Positions 23,599-35,787 of a stretch of 64,000 nucleotides of DNA are shown piece by piece. Origin of the DNA: Isoetes taiwanensis (lineage: Eukaryota > Streptophyta > Lycopodiopsida > Isoetales > Isoetaceae); contig JAJEKV010000016.1 in NCBI GenBank assembly GCA_021234155.1, positions 21,519,863 through 21,583,862 of the forward strand, written 5' to 3'. Position numbers and translations under genes: made by a program. The notes below the pieces were generated by a model. The model was given only the letters and a program-made list of their open reading frames with translations, ran no database searches and was not told the DNA's origin. The number at the start of each line of letters is the position of its first letter. Within the stretch, counting starts at the first letter, position 1.

Positions 23599-25079
23599 TG
23601 TGACGTCCCCTACTCGTATACGATGCCCGCACCGTATACAAACAGAAGTTCATCCCCCGTACCAGCTCCACACCGATACAGGGCCCTCCACATATCACTG
23701 TGATCGTCTAGAGTCCACAGTGGGAAGAGTGAAGGGGTCATTTTACCCCGTCTCCCTCAGGGCCGACCTAGCTGCGGAAGCATAACATACACGTCAGTAA
23801 CATAACATCATATATCCACCTCGAAGGGTGGCACATCAACATCTGCATAGACAAAAATCAGCACAATACAAAGGAAGTTCCTACCCAAGGCTCAGACTCC
23901 AGGGGGTGACTGACAAGCTTGGGTCTCCGTGAGTTCGGTGTGTAGACGTAATCACGACAATGGATTACCGGCATAAGAACATGGCTTAGGGTTGTCCACT
24001 CCATCCGCCCCCCCGTGCACACTTTGCGAGTAGGTTGAAAAGTGTTGGGACTCGATCAGAGCCGCCCAGTGCATAGCCAAAGGGGCTATTCCCGGGTTGC
24101 ATCTCCCCAGCCCCGATGGGGCGTGTAGGGATCACTCCCTCCGAGATCTACATGTGACCCAAGGTGACTAGAGAGCCACTGCCCTTATTCGACTTAACCC
24201 ACTGGAAGGTGAACTCCACCCCACGGGTGTCGAGCCCATGCCTTGCCCACACTCAGTGGCAAGCCATTAGGCCTAGTCACTCACGATCCCCGGAGGGCCT
24301 TACACACCGTAGGGATCGGTGAAGGGTCAACACGAACCTCATTCTAAGCGGGCCCGCCCCTTCATCCACAACTGGGTGGGCTCTGCACATGGGCGAAATC
24401 TAGTAATGCACTAAGAGGGACTAGCTAGGAGCATCATCTACTAAGCTTTAAGTCTCTACCCCCCTTCCCAATTCAATGAGTCCACAGAATACATCCGTCC
24501 ATCATATCAACATAAGTAATAAGATCTAATCTAATTCATTGAGTTAGGTTCTTTAGTTAGAGTCAATCTCAGGATCTCTGGGTGGCTACTAAGGGTGATT
24601 TAATAGGCTAAACCTCTTGGTTCAAGGCTGGAATAAGGTTTAGGCTATTCAATCGACCAAATACCGATCCTCGGTTCACTCCTCTCGATCCGAAGGCGCC
24701 CATATACGTATTACGCCGGGATGCGGTCGGAAGGAAGATCCGACAAGTGGGGCGGGCGGCATCGTGGGAGTTGGAATTGACTCCTCAGGCGCGCGAATCG
24801 GGGCTCGGAAGGTCTGTGGGCGAAAAAGGGAAAGTTAGGGTTTGGTGCCTTATGTAGGCTATTAGTTAGGTTTAGGGTTTCCATGACCCTTGGTCTACCT
24901 TTAATGGGTTAAAGGTCTAAAAGTGCACACATTGCTAAGTGTGCGCACCATTGCAAGTTGCCCCCTAGGGCGTCCTTGCTTGGGTATACGTTGGCGTACA
25001 CGTCGATTAGACGGCGTGTACGCGTGACGGTGTAGTACGGTATACGTCTTGAGACCATATATCGTACTGGAACGTCACA
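23599..25079 (-). repeat. 3' LTR of the H3-carrying chromovirus
   Basis: In plus coordinates it starts TGTGACGTCCCC and ends GGAACGTCACA; it reads as an LTR on the minus strand. It matches the copy at 58,016-59,496 along its whole length, with scattered substitutions and small indels. Blocks such as GGGGTAGAGACTTAAAG (minus strand) are shared with the plus-strand chromovirus LTR at 15.1-16.7 kb. Confidence 0.88.
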
Positions 25080-25140
25080 TCTCCCCACCTTGAATTGATG
25101 TTGTCCGCAGCATCGTGGGTCTCCCCACCTTGGGATCTTG
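25080..25140 (-). other. Polypurine tract and 3' untranslated end of the chromovirus
   Basis: Read on the minus strand, AAGGTGGGGAGA directly precedes the LTR start TGTGACGTTCC. A second AAGGTGGGGAGA lies about 40 nt upstream. The surrounding sequence aligns with the end of the plus-strand chromovirus (GCAGGTT and ATGCTG-GGACA segments), which confirms that chromovirus sequence resumes here after the nested insertions. Confidence 0.75.
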
Positions 25141-25284
25141 TTAACCTGCAACCAACTTCATGCATATGATATACTTATTATTATAGTTATACATTTAATA
25201 GGATTACCTCAAGGTAATATTTATAGACATTATTATACTATTATTCAATCCAATAGTTATCACTTAAGTCATTATAACAACTAG

Positions 25285-28200
25285 TTATGGTGCCCGGCGT
25301 TGCCGGGCTTAGTAACATTTTGAAGATGTGGTTCTTTGATTCCTTTCAAAAATAGAGAAGGTGGCTTAGAGGGGCAAGGTTAATGTAGAGGATCTTTTTA
25401 AGATTCATTGACATGGAGTTCAGTATATAGATTTCGTGTAGGTGGTATTTAGGACTTGAACTTGATTATGTTATGTTCAACCAAGTACAAAAACTCATAA
25501 TCTAACATTGAACCTGAATGTACTATAGAAAACATCGTGGTCTGAACTAAAACTCAAATTTGAAAGGAATATGTTGAATATGTTTAATCCAAAGGACAAC
25601 ACTCCTCCAATTGACTGTATTCATGATCAACATCTATGCTTTCAAAAGTAATAGAAGGATGCATAACAAATATATACTCACGTAGCTAGGTGGTTATGCC
25701 ATTGGCATATGGTAATCACCTAAAGTCACAAAGACCCACCGCTACCATGGAGGTAAGCACATGAAGGCACAAAAACTCATCGACTATCATAGGTTGAGAA
25801 AATTAAGTGAGTGCAAATTGGATGGGTATGCTCGATCGATCTAAGAATACCAATAAACATTGTTTTTAAAGCCCAATAACGCTAGTTGTAAATGACGTCA
25901 TTTAACCTTATTTTGAGTTTATTCTGTACTGGGCTTTAGCTAAACTGATCTGGCCTCGGATTATGAGATTGAGACTTACTTATTCTTTTAAGATTAGCTG
26001 AGTAAGCAGGGAAAACCCATTAAGCTTATATATACAGTGCACTATGACTTGAGAAAGCATGAACGATTTGGTCAGTCATAATACTGCTCTCAATAGAAGA
26101 TGAATATTGGATGCCATTTGAAATGGCTTGTGGAGCACGCCTTTGTTTAAAGCATACGGTAAGAAATTTTTGTTTGGTTCTATCATGGTCTTTTAGCTTT
26201 TCAATTGGGCCATTTCATTATGAATTTGTTAGTCTTTGGTTGCGCACACATCAGGGGAAAAATCAGAGTATTCCAATAATTGACTTCTAAGTTTCCAATA
26301 GCCCATTTGTTAAAGAACATGTCTGATGTGCCATAGAGATAATGTTTTGACACTTTCTTGATGTTTAGAATGTACTATGTTGGTATAAGCCATGCTATGA
26401 GTTTTTGCCAATGTTATTTTCGAGACCCAAATAAACATGGCATTACTTGGTCTATGTTTTTCCCATAATGTCAACAATAGTTAAACAATGATGTCTTGAG
26501 ATGTCATAGCGCTATAGCAGAACCATGACTAAACAATGATGCATTGAGTTTTGCAATCATGCAAATGTAATAGTTCTAGGATAAACCCCCGGGCACATGC
26601 ACTGACTAAACAAAAAGGCAGATTGGTTCTGTAGTAACATTCTGAGTTACCAGAACTCAAACAACCATGCTGGTGGGTGCCCTGTAAAACTCCAGTGCAG
26701 TAAAGTATCTTAGCATTCAATCTGACAATAACTCCAAAGCTCTATAAGTTGCTTTATCGTTGATCCAAGTGAACCTGGAGAGAGAATCAGACCTAATGTT
26801 AACTAAGAATATATCTACTTTGTTGAATATACTAACTTACCATTGTCCTTGACTTGCATAGAACCTTGATCATGTGGTGAAGCATGCCTTCAAAAACAAA
26901 AATCTAAAAGCTTAGGTCTAATGAGGCCAGCGATTGCCAATGAGAAAATGAGCTGGGTATAGCAGGTAAACGAAAATAGCCCAAAACATTATATTACCCA
27001 TATAAGAAAAATAATATAGTAAATTCGTCAATCCATGGGCAAGAGAATAGATTGTACCTAATGAATCATTCAGATAATGTAGCCATTCCATAATAGCCAA
27101 TTTCAGTACATGCCACTTTGATGCAAGCTTGAACAATACAAAGCAATCAAAATAAAATGGCAAATCATCAAGAAGAGCTTACAGAGAAGGGGAAAGCTGG
27201 CCTGTACCAGCAGATTGTTTGACGTGCAACTTATAAACAATATTATGCCTTATTTCACTTCGCTTGGAAGAAGTTGCCTGTACCACAATAGTAAGGCCTA
27301 TAGGTACCAATGCGTCTGCATGCAGCTGTGATGCCTACAATAGAAACAATCCAAGTTCTTAGAGAAATGGCAAGCAAAAAACATGGAGTAAAAGCAAAAA
27401 TGAAGATGCCTTGCACAATATATAAATGACATTAAGAATGTTGCTTGAGAATGCTTATGAAAATGAGAGGCATCCATTTTTATTCCTGGCAGTTATCTGA
27501 TACAACCAGATTTTAATTGTGCATATAATAGAATTGGGTGTTTAAAAACATACTTCTTCAGACGCCGGAGCTTTATAGAAAAAAGAAATGCTGGAAAATT
27601 TGGATACACCTCAGCCGTTTTCCTCCCGTCTTCCATCATTCTTTCCCAGTGCTCCCGTCTTCCATCATTCTTTCCCAATGCAGATAATTAGGGAAATGCA
27701 CACAAATTACTGTAACGCCTACTAAAAAATGCCAAAACTAAAAGCAAACTTTGGCAGTTCCAAAATTTCATTTTTTGGCTTCCTTGTGTATAATCCTAAA
27801 TCTAATATGCTTATAAAGTTACAGAACTGTAAATGGCACTTAATCTACATCAATTTCAAATGCTAATTTTTAATGCCTTTGCTTAAGTGCCCATGCATAT
27901 ACTGCCTTAGATTATATGGAAGCAAGAAATACACTATCTGAAAACAAAAGAATAATGTACAACATACCCATTTCATAACTGTAATCCTGAGCTTGGGGCA
28001 GAATGTGCCAAGATACCATGTACAGAGAGTGTGTCAAGATCCTCATCAAACTGGGTTCTTCCACAAACATTGCTTGTATCAAGCAATGGAAGGCTGGACA
28101 TCTTCCAAATAAAAGGCCTTCAAAATTGGCAAAGAATCGATAAGATAAAATTTCCAAAAATATATTCTACGTGAGAAACAGAAGCATTGGAACAAAATGC

Positions 28201-28814
28201 GTTTGAAAAGGGAACCAAGGAGATTATAAAACAGCTGTGCCTTATCTTGCACAAAATCGAAGGCAACGTGAGACTAACAACAAAACTAAAAAGGAATATC
28301 GGAATACTTGCACTTACCTTATGAAAACAGCAGAAGATGTCACTGTAGAGATAAATTTCATGCAAACCTAGAGGGTCCTCACGGAAATAACTTTTTTAAT
28401 AAATCTAGTCCAAGTCATGGGCATCTGGGCCAAATCACAAATCACAGCTAAATCTCTAGACCCACGCTCCAGTATATCCCCAGAAGAAAGCAACAACTCT
28501 GAGAATAGATCCCTTGGAAAAGATCAAATTTTCATCAGAAAACATGAATTGGAGTTAGGAATCAATCACAAACTCTACCTTGAATCGTGGCATCTAGCTC
28601 CATCCATAGCCAAGCTGCTGCTAAAACTAATAGCAAACAATCCCAATAAATAGGAATTAATCTGCTAGGGCTTAAGTAATGCATGTTTCAGAGATTCTTT
28701 TGTTTTTACTCGTTGAAATTCTTCTAGACACAAAAATACAAAGTCTGAGCAATCGTGACATGCATGGTATGCATGGCAGACAGACAAAAGAAAAAAAGAG
28801 ACATGGTAATCTAA
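25285..28814. other. Noncoding body of the Helitron-like element
   Basis: This is AT-rich DNA with only short frames on both strands and no recognised protein. A local direct repeat (TTCCATCATTCTTTCCCA) occurs twice around 27,633-27,677. Confidence 0.4.
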
Positions 28815-28842
28815 GAACCCCAACGCAAAGCGTTGGTTTAGT
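28815..28842. other. Second Helitron-like stem-loop
   Basis: A perfect stem CCAACGC / GCGTTGG with an AAA loop, flanked by TTTAGTGA on one side and CTAAGAACC on the other. Its layout parallels the terminal stem-loop at 25,291-25,306. It lies 18 bp left of the TTAA transposon. Confidence 0.45.
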
Positions 28843-28860
28843 GATGACCTGAAAGATTAA

Positions 28861-28875
28861 CACTAGAGTTGTCCC
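28861..28875 (+). repeat. Left terminal inverted repeat
   Basis: CACTAGAGTTGTCCC, preceded by TTAA, is identical to the reverse complement of 42,739-42,753. Confidence 0.8.
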
Positions 28876-28877
28876 GG

Positions 28878-28940
28878 GGACCATTTCTGGTCCATGGACC
28901 AGAAATGGACCATTTCTGGTCCATGGACCAGAAATGGTCC
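28878..28940. repeat. 63-bp subterminal palindrome
   Basis: GGACCATTTCTGGTCC and its complement alternate four times, with CCATGG at the half-centres. The whole 63 bp reads the same on both strands except at its centre. Related GGACCA-N-ATGGTCC motifs occur near the right end (42,720-42,735; 42,343-42,359) and at about 31,554. Subterminal palindromes like this are common transposase-binding sites, but that role is inferred here. Confidence 0.75.
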
Positions 28941-29814
28941 ACCATACCCCCTGCCACTTATACCACCACTATTTGAGTCTTCACTTGATTCTTAACGACT
29001 TGTGAGAAATTCATGACTACTGGAATCACCTTTATATTGGTATGATTGTTCAAACTTTGGAGAATTTGGCAGTTTTTACAGCACTCTAGAACTGCATTCT
29101 TCAATTTTCTAGCATAAAAGTGTCTAAACCTTGCTAAATATGAAAGTCATTGTTATATTATGATAAAACATATCGATTTGCATGTTTCCATGTTTGGCCG
29201 CTATCATTTGATGTCAATTGAAGTCGCCAAACCTTATTTTGCTTAAAAATGCTGCATGAGGTTCAAGAATTATTTCTCTCTTACTATTATAACTTTTGAC
29301 TTAATTTTTGTGACAATGAGTCCTTAACAAGACAAGCTATAGTGCAAGGAATTTTTTAGATGTTTATATGTTATATTAGTATCGTTATTAACTAAAGAAA
29401 TTATTGTACAGAATTCAAAATAAAAATATAGGTTAAAGTGCTCCAATAAACCCCATCTATATGTCTTATAAGGATAGTAAATGATGCATTCTAATTAACT
29501 CTATATAGGAATTTACTTTATCAACATAAATATAATGTAACTAGGGTATAACCATGCATTATCTAGATCTAAACAAGATCTAATATAACAGGATGAACAC
29601 AAGAAAAGGTTCCAAAGTGCGTTGATTATACCTTTATAGGGCTAAAACTCAACAATGATGTAGATAGTGATGGTTATTGATGAATGGAGGATAATATCAT
29701 GAAGTTTGGCCATGACTATAAATGAATAGATCAAAAGACTTTCCGTACCTGTTTTTCTAGTTCATCTAAAATATTAACTTATTGCACTATTTTTAAATGG
29801 CACAATATATGATA

Positions 29815-30185
29815 AAAAAGGATATTGAGGTCCTTGGTGTGGTCTTATCGGTTAGTTGTGCCCCATCAGGCCTTGCATGAGCTACTGAGCACGGCCTCTG
29901 TAGGCTTGTTGGGATCGTACCTCCGGGAGGTAATGGATACGCGGACTCAGTTATGCCCCCCTGTCCGACATTAACCTCAGCTGTACTTGTGATTATGTAT
30001 ATAACTGTGCAGTATGTCAGCATCCTTATTGCTACTAAGGTTTTTCCCCCGAAAACCCTTCGGGGCGGGGGGTTTTTTAATCCTGGTAGTAATACGCCTG
30101 CTGCTCTCTCTCTTTGTACTTGGGTCCCATAGGCCAGTTGGTCTCCGTGGACGATAAAATCATATTCTATTCTATTCTTATTAGA
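29815..30185 (+). mobile_element. LINE 3' end inserted in the TTAA transposon
   Basis: The sequence aligns with the 3' part of the LINE at 20.57-20.95 kb in opposite orientation. Shared blocks include TGGGATCGTACCTCC-like sequence, the GTTTTTCCC...GGGTTTTTTAA hairpin, GGGTCCCATAGGCC and the terminal ATTCTATTCTATTCTTA tail. It carries no long frame and is 5'-truncated. Confidence 0.75.
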
Positions 30186-32071
30186 AGAAAAAATGAACAA
30201 ATCTACTTATTTTCCACTATTATAAAGTTAGTCAATGTATGGCTGCTCCAAAGTATTGTAGCCTAAGTATAACCATAGTACATGTAGATCAACTTTTATG
30301 ATAGGCTATAATTCTTGTAAATTTGAACCTTTGTTGGCAATATATATCTCAAATTTCATGTTAGAATAATGCATTATATACAAGATTTGAATATAAATAA
30401 GCATGGACTATTTATAGGTCTAGGATTAAACCAAGTGGATTGAGAAAATTTCCCTATTCTTTTGCACTGGCTCTATTCATTTTATCCCCTATAATGATAT
30501 TATGATTTCTCATCGTCTATAAGATACTTTTTGAAAGGTGTAAGTGGACTTCCTCATACATTCAAAGTCGCCCTTAACTGCTTAATTTTCGTGCTTCGAT
30601 ATCACCATTTAGATAGACAATCCTCCCTAACCAACTAATGTTACCATATATAATGTGGTATAAACCATATTCTGAAGAATTGATTAAGATGATGATGTTG
30701 TTAGGATTTGAAGATAATATTCTCAATAAACTGACAACAAGACTTACAATCCAATGATCTTAGTGAAAAGCCAAAAAGTGGTCACTAATTTTCACATGAT
30801 CATATACAAGTCAATAATAGTTATACAATCAGGCGCTCAAACAATCTCCTGCTTCAATATCACGACCTGCAAGCATACTCTGTCTCTCCATCATTCCAGC
30901 ATTTATATCTATATTTGCTTTCCAATCTGGGTGCATCCACTTGTCAAATTGTGCATCCCCTTCATATAGAAAGTTCTCCAACTTGCCTAAAAATCCGGAG
31001 TAGATAGACTTGCTGTCCTTAAATTTCGGCCCTAGTTGACTTTGACTTTGACTGGTCAACGCAAACCCTAAGTGGCGGGCAGGGGGTGTCTGATGATTTC
31101 TAGCGAGCCCAGCAACACCCGGGTAGCACTAGCCCGCCACCTTTGACTTTGACTTTGACTTTGACCTACTGCCACTGCTTCTCAACCATTTAACAGATGT
31201 TCTTAACTTTGAAATGAGAGGTTATGTGGACCAATAATTGGCATCGGCATAGCAGTCTATCTTGATCTTCTTTAGTCATACCTTTTCATATTTTTCCTTG
31301 GTTCATCTTGAATTGCTTTCTTAACTTTGGGAAGCTTTGAAACATGGTGTTTGAAGTTCATCCTCAAAGCACAAATCTAGAGATATAACATTGAAAACAT
31401 TTGTTGATAACTTGGAACTAATACTAAAACTTTTAGCCCAAACCTAGCAATAGATATTTTTTATTGATAGAAGAGCTCATGAAATAACAATATCCTAAAA
31501 CTCAGCTTGAGATTGAGTAAGGTAAAGAAGTTATTGATTTAAAATGAACCTATGGACCAGTAATGGTCTTACAAGCATGATTTCATTAATTAGAGAAATT
31601 TGGAATTCTCGTTTAGCATGAAATAGGTTAGCGGGTAGCCATACAGTGCAAAAACTGCTACCAACTGAGTAAAAGTTGGCATTTTTTTGCACAAATTCTG
31701 CAAATGATTCAGTGTTCTGCGGAAATATAATTTTTACAGCTCATGCAAAGGTCCATCGCCAGTAGAATGTAGTAGGAGGGAATGCTCAAACTTATCGCAA
31801 GAATCGCGAACGCGATGTTTCGCAGCTGAAAGGAGACAAAACAATGAGCCTTTTATTAAGACCATATGAGAGCATTGTGTTAAAATAAGGTACCGAGGAG
31901 CAAGCATATCACAAAAAATTCAGTATTTAAAGCCATATAATTGCTACAGAGGATCGCGGTCGCGATTATTTTTAGCATTAAACATATGGTAAAAGCTATG
32001 GTTAAAGACAGATATGGTAATACATATTCCTGAAACCAAAATTTCCATTGAAGGAAGTAATATACAACATT
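30186..32071. other. Noncoding part of the TTAA transposon
   Basis: There is no convincing gene. A TTTGAC/TTGACT microsatellite occurs around 31,035-31,060 and 31,141-31,166. Two palindromes of the ATCGCG...CGCGAT family lie at 31,803-31,816 and 31,953-31,966, downstream of the minus-strand gene's stop. Confidence 0.5.
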
Positions 32072-35000
32072 TTATTGTTCTGATTGTGTTTCAGATACTT
32101 GATCAGGTATCACACCCATTTCATTGGCCATGCGGATGACATGCTCTCTACCCAATTCCATAGCTTGTGTTGTGTCCATCTCTGAATAACCTGTGACCTC
32201 TGGAATCTCAACACCCATGCCGTTTGCGATGCGCTGCAGATGTGAATCAGGCTCCCATTTATCACTGTCCACTGCACTGCTCCCGCCTATAAGTTCCTTC
32301 TCGGATTCAGTAGCAATCTGCTGTGGATGAGAGAGCTTCTACTTCTTGCTGTGTACCTGATGCTCTTGTGTCCCGAGAACCTCATCTTTCGCGGTTTCCA
32401 TGTCTTTGTTGGTCCGCTTCCATGTCTTTGGTAGGTCTGTTTCCATGTGTTCATTTCCACGTATTCAAACTTATGTTAAGCGTCAAGAAAGGCATGTACC
32501 CATCAAGCTTCTCATTAAGTGCACTCAATTTTTGAAAAGTGGGCTCGGGGCTTCTATACCTTTTCGGTCTCTTCAAGCAAGCGCTTTGTTTCTTGCAATC
32601 TCTCTTCGTAGGGACTTAGCATCGAGGTTCTCCAAAATGGAATCGGGTTTGATAGATGCGTGTTTTGGGTGATACCGATGTTGGGCAAAAGCTGGATCAG
32701 GCTCAACATTTCTGCTTTCTCTTCTTCTTCAAACCCCGTGCACTTTGATTGGCCATTTTCTCAAGCGTTTCCAAGAACGCCTCGTGAAACGGCACACTTT
32801 ACCCTGAACTTTCAAAGGCCACGCTCTTTTTGCCTTGCATAAGAGCAACACGAAAAAAGTCAAATTAAAAAGAAATCGAACGCAACCATCGGTCGGCACC
32901 GGTTTGTTCAACAATATGGTAGGCATAACGAGGGTTTTCGGTGACATTTCAATACAAGATCTCCTTCCATTGCCGCCCATTTGAATCTTGGTTTGCCTTC
33001 GAAAAAAGTCCGAAATTTCTTTTTTATCTTCTCATCGGCATCCTCATTACCTGTTAGCGGCATTGGAGGCAATGGTGTTGACTTAGGAGCCTTGCCGTGT
33101 GGAGATAGGCGAAGCTCCAGCTCCGGTTGCACAGGTGCTACCCGAACATCACTCTTGTTAATGCACATATGACTAATAAAGTAATCGATGTTCTTTCACC
33201 CTTCGCTTGCTCTCCCATCCCATTTCTTCATAAGAACCTAAAGATAGGTAGCCACCATGCCTGAATTTGCTTCCCGATTTGTACAAGCAATTGGGCAAAT
33301 TCACCGAAGCGCATGATAATAACCAAGTGATAAATTTTGGCATTCGTCATGGTAGCTATCCTTGTAAATAGATCTGTGTATTTCTTGCAATCCCATACCT
33401 TGTTTATCCCTCGGATGTCAATGAATATCAATGTCGCATTCTCCGACACTTGGGAGGAAGTAGGGATGCCATCCTTCCACCGCTATGACAATATTTTTCT
33501 TTTCCTTTCTTTTTTCTAGCCTCTTCCGGCTTTTAGAATATTCCCGATTGGCTCTTAAAGGCTACGGGGTAGGTTACCTAGTGTATGATCCTTGTTATAG
33601 TTAGCCTTCACGCATTCAGACGTCCATCGGTGATCGATATATCCAAAGATTCTCTGTTCATTCAAATCGGGAAAAGCCGAAGCAATTCCTCCCCGCCTAT
33701 CGAAATCCTTCCGCAAAGAAATTTATGGCATAAGATAAAATTTCGCGCCTCATAAAAGTGAGGGTTCGATGTCGGTTGTCCGTTTGCAATCAAATCTCCG
33801 CTATAACCCGTTGCACCTTTAAATCGCCTTGCCTTCTATAATCTCATCGGAAATTTGTGACACCCTCTCAGATTCGACATACCTCGTAGCAACCGGAGCT
33901 GTGTCTTGTTAAAGAATTCTTTTGGATGGCTTGTCCAGGAAACTCACCATGGTCGCCACCGAAGTTTATGACTCACCCACGCATCCGCAACTTCCATTAA
34001 CTTCTTAAAAACCTTCTCATCCATAGAAATAAATTGTTTTTCATCCTTAAGCTCCTGCACTTTCAAGGTGGTCGTTGCAATTTCATGGAAATCCTGCAGA
34101 AGCAAAGGTCATCAAGATCGCGGCCGCGATGTTGGCGAGTAGAAAATAAATAAATACCTTCCAAGCTGAAGTTGTAGCTGTCCCTATAGGTCCTTGTGGA
34201 GGACAGCCATAAGCCTTGTGCTGATGACGAAGCTGTTGCAGTTTTTCAATCAGTGGATCTCTGTACACGGTGTTTGCAATTACTTCGTTGCATTGAATAC
34301 TCAACTCTATATATTCCTTGTCAGTAAGATTTCCGTTGAGCACCCTCGATCTTCTTCTAGCATATACTTTGGCAAATTCTAGTTCTTTGCTCCAACGGCC
34401 GGCCAGAACAAACAAAGGAGTTTTTGTCGCGCCAAATACCGTGGTTGCCGTGAAATAATATAAAATTTCTTGCCCTTCAAATCTTCCGGATTGCTCCATG
34501 TCACCCTCCTCCCGAAAGATAGACAACCATCAAGTCAAATCTATATAACGAAAGTGTCCAAAAGATAAAGAAATCGTTATCGGTAATAGGGTCAAATCCA
34601 AGACGACGCCGCCAGGTGTGAGGACCTCTGCCGGGTATGTCTTGAAGCTTTTAACCGAGTTTGAACATGGTCATTTGACCGCATCCCCTGTGTGTCAAGT
34701 TTGCTTTGGTGCAGTTCACAATCAAAAATAGAAATCTTTGTAAACCAATTAACCCCTAAGGGGTAAAACCTTTTGAACCGTTCAAGCTTCGAGTGGTTTG
34801 CTCGCCATCTTGCGTTCCTCTTCGGATTGAACTTCAACTCATTTGGAATGGCAAAAGCGTGGGGCCATGTCAATGCTAGTTTAGAGGAGGCCGAGGGGGG
34901 TTTGAGAATCTTTGGCCGCGGGCTATCGCCGCGGCCAGTGTCGATTTCTAAGGTTAATTTTGAAAGGAGGGAGTTTTTGGAATAAATCCACCGATGTAGT

Positions 35001-35760
35001 GCTATCCGGGCCTTCAAAGCAAGAGGAAGAGTAGGGTTAATAATACCGGAGGGGTTTATCGTGGATTGTGGTTCTTCAACAACCTTTTTTGGTGCTGACG
35101 TCTCTCCCAAAGTAGCAATAGGCTTCACGCTCTTTTTCTTGGCCACGGCTCTTAGCCAATTGGTGTCCATCACGGAGGGCATTTTCTCGTCCCGAACTGC
35201 TTTCAAAGCACGGCTTTCGGAGGCTTCTTGTCTGTAGACAAACCATTTCTGCATGCCGAGAACCCTACCAATATGTCTCTGTTTCCCTTTATTCCTGACA
35301 AAGATAGAGATTCATAGGATGGCAACAACCAGCCATAACCCTTAGCTGATGTGGGGACGTTTTTCCCTGTGGCTGGCTTGTTCATTTTGCTGGCTGTCAT
35401 CAAGGACGGATCATAATTGCGCCATTTCAAAATGTACTCGAGGAATTGCAATGCTTGTGTGTCCTCAATGCTGCATATGATAGCATCTTGCACATTGTTC
35501 TTCGTGCCTTCCCACATTGCTACCACTATGCCAACTTGCTCAACGTCCTCAGGTTTCTTTCCGGTCAAGCAGAACAGTAATGTGTCCTTTCTGCGATCAC
35601 CTTTAATGTGCGGTATGGCTTGTGCAATCTCAATACACCATTTCCTTTCATTGAAGGGTTATAATACCGGATGGGTTCGACATCCCGGTCCTCAAACGCA
35701 GCAAGTCTTTGTAAACAAAAGCCTGTGGTGAGAGCCTGATAGGCTGCATAATGTTGTGCA
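32072..35760 (-). pseudogene. Long minus-strand gene of the TTAA transposon, decayed, function unknown
   Basis: Consecutive minus-strand frames form a degraded gene. They include RDVEPIRYYNPSMKG (about 35,660), then 35,638-35,203 with KWRNYDPSLMTASKMNK and KGYGWLLPSYESLSL, and 35,120-34,690 with ALKARIALHRWIYSKNSLLSK. Next comes 34,470-34,158 with TPLFVLAGRWSKELEFAKVYA and, after a 64-bp intron, KVQELKDEKQFISMDEKVF. Further down are 33,449-33,228 (LFTRIATMTNAKIYHLVIIM) and a tail ending at 32,072 with two related heptads (RIANGMGVEIPEV, RMANEMGVIPDQV). Several frame changes and stops interrupt it. It is divergent to the DUF7869-type gene across a palindrome-rich 1.8 kb. I do not recognise the family; it may be an accessory transposition protein. 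Confidence 0.6.
34094..34157 (-). other. 64-bp GT-AG intron containing the CpG palindrome
   Basis: The minus-strand donor AAG|GTATTT at 34,157 and acceptor TTCTGCAG|GAT at 34,094 join frames TSAWK and DFHEIATTTLKV without a break. The intron contains ATCGCGGCCGCGAT (34,117-34,130), ending 23 nt before the acceptor. Confidence 0.75.
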
Positions 35761-35787
35761 ACGAAAAGGTATAAACTACTGAAGAGA

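Noticed and set aside
23599-25079. Solo LTR
   Set aside because: It is preceded by a polypurine tract and 3' internal sequence, and its outer flank matches that of the distant LTR, so it is the 3' LTR of the large element.
31035-31166. TTTGAC repeats as W-box regulatory cluster
   Set aside because: They form a simple microsatellite with no nearby promoter, so a regulatory reading is not supported.
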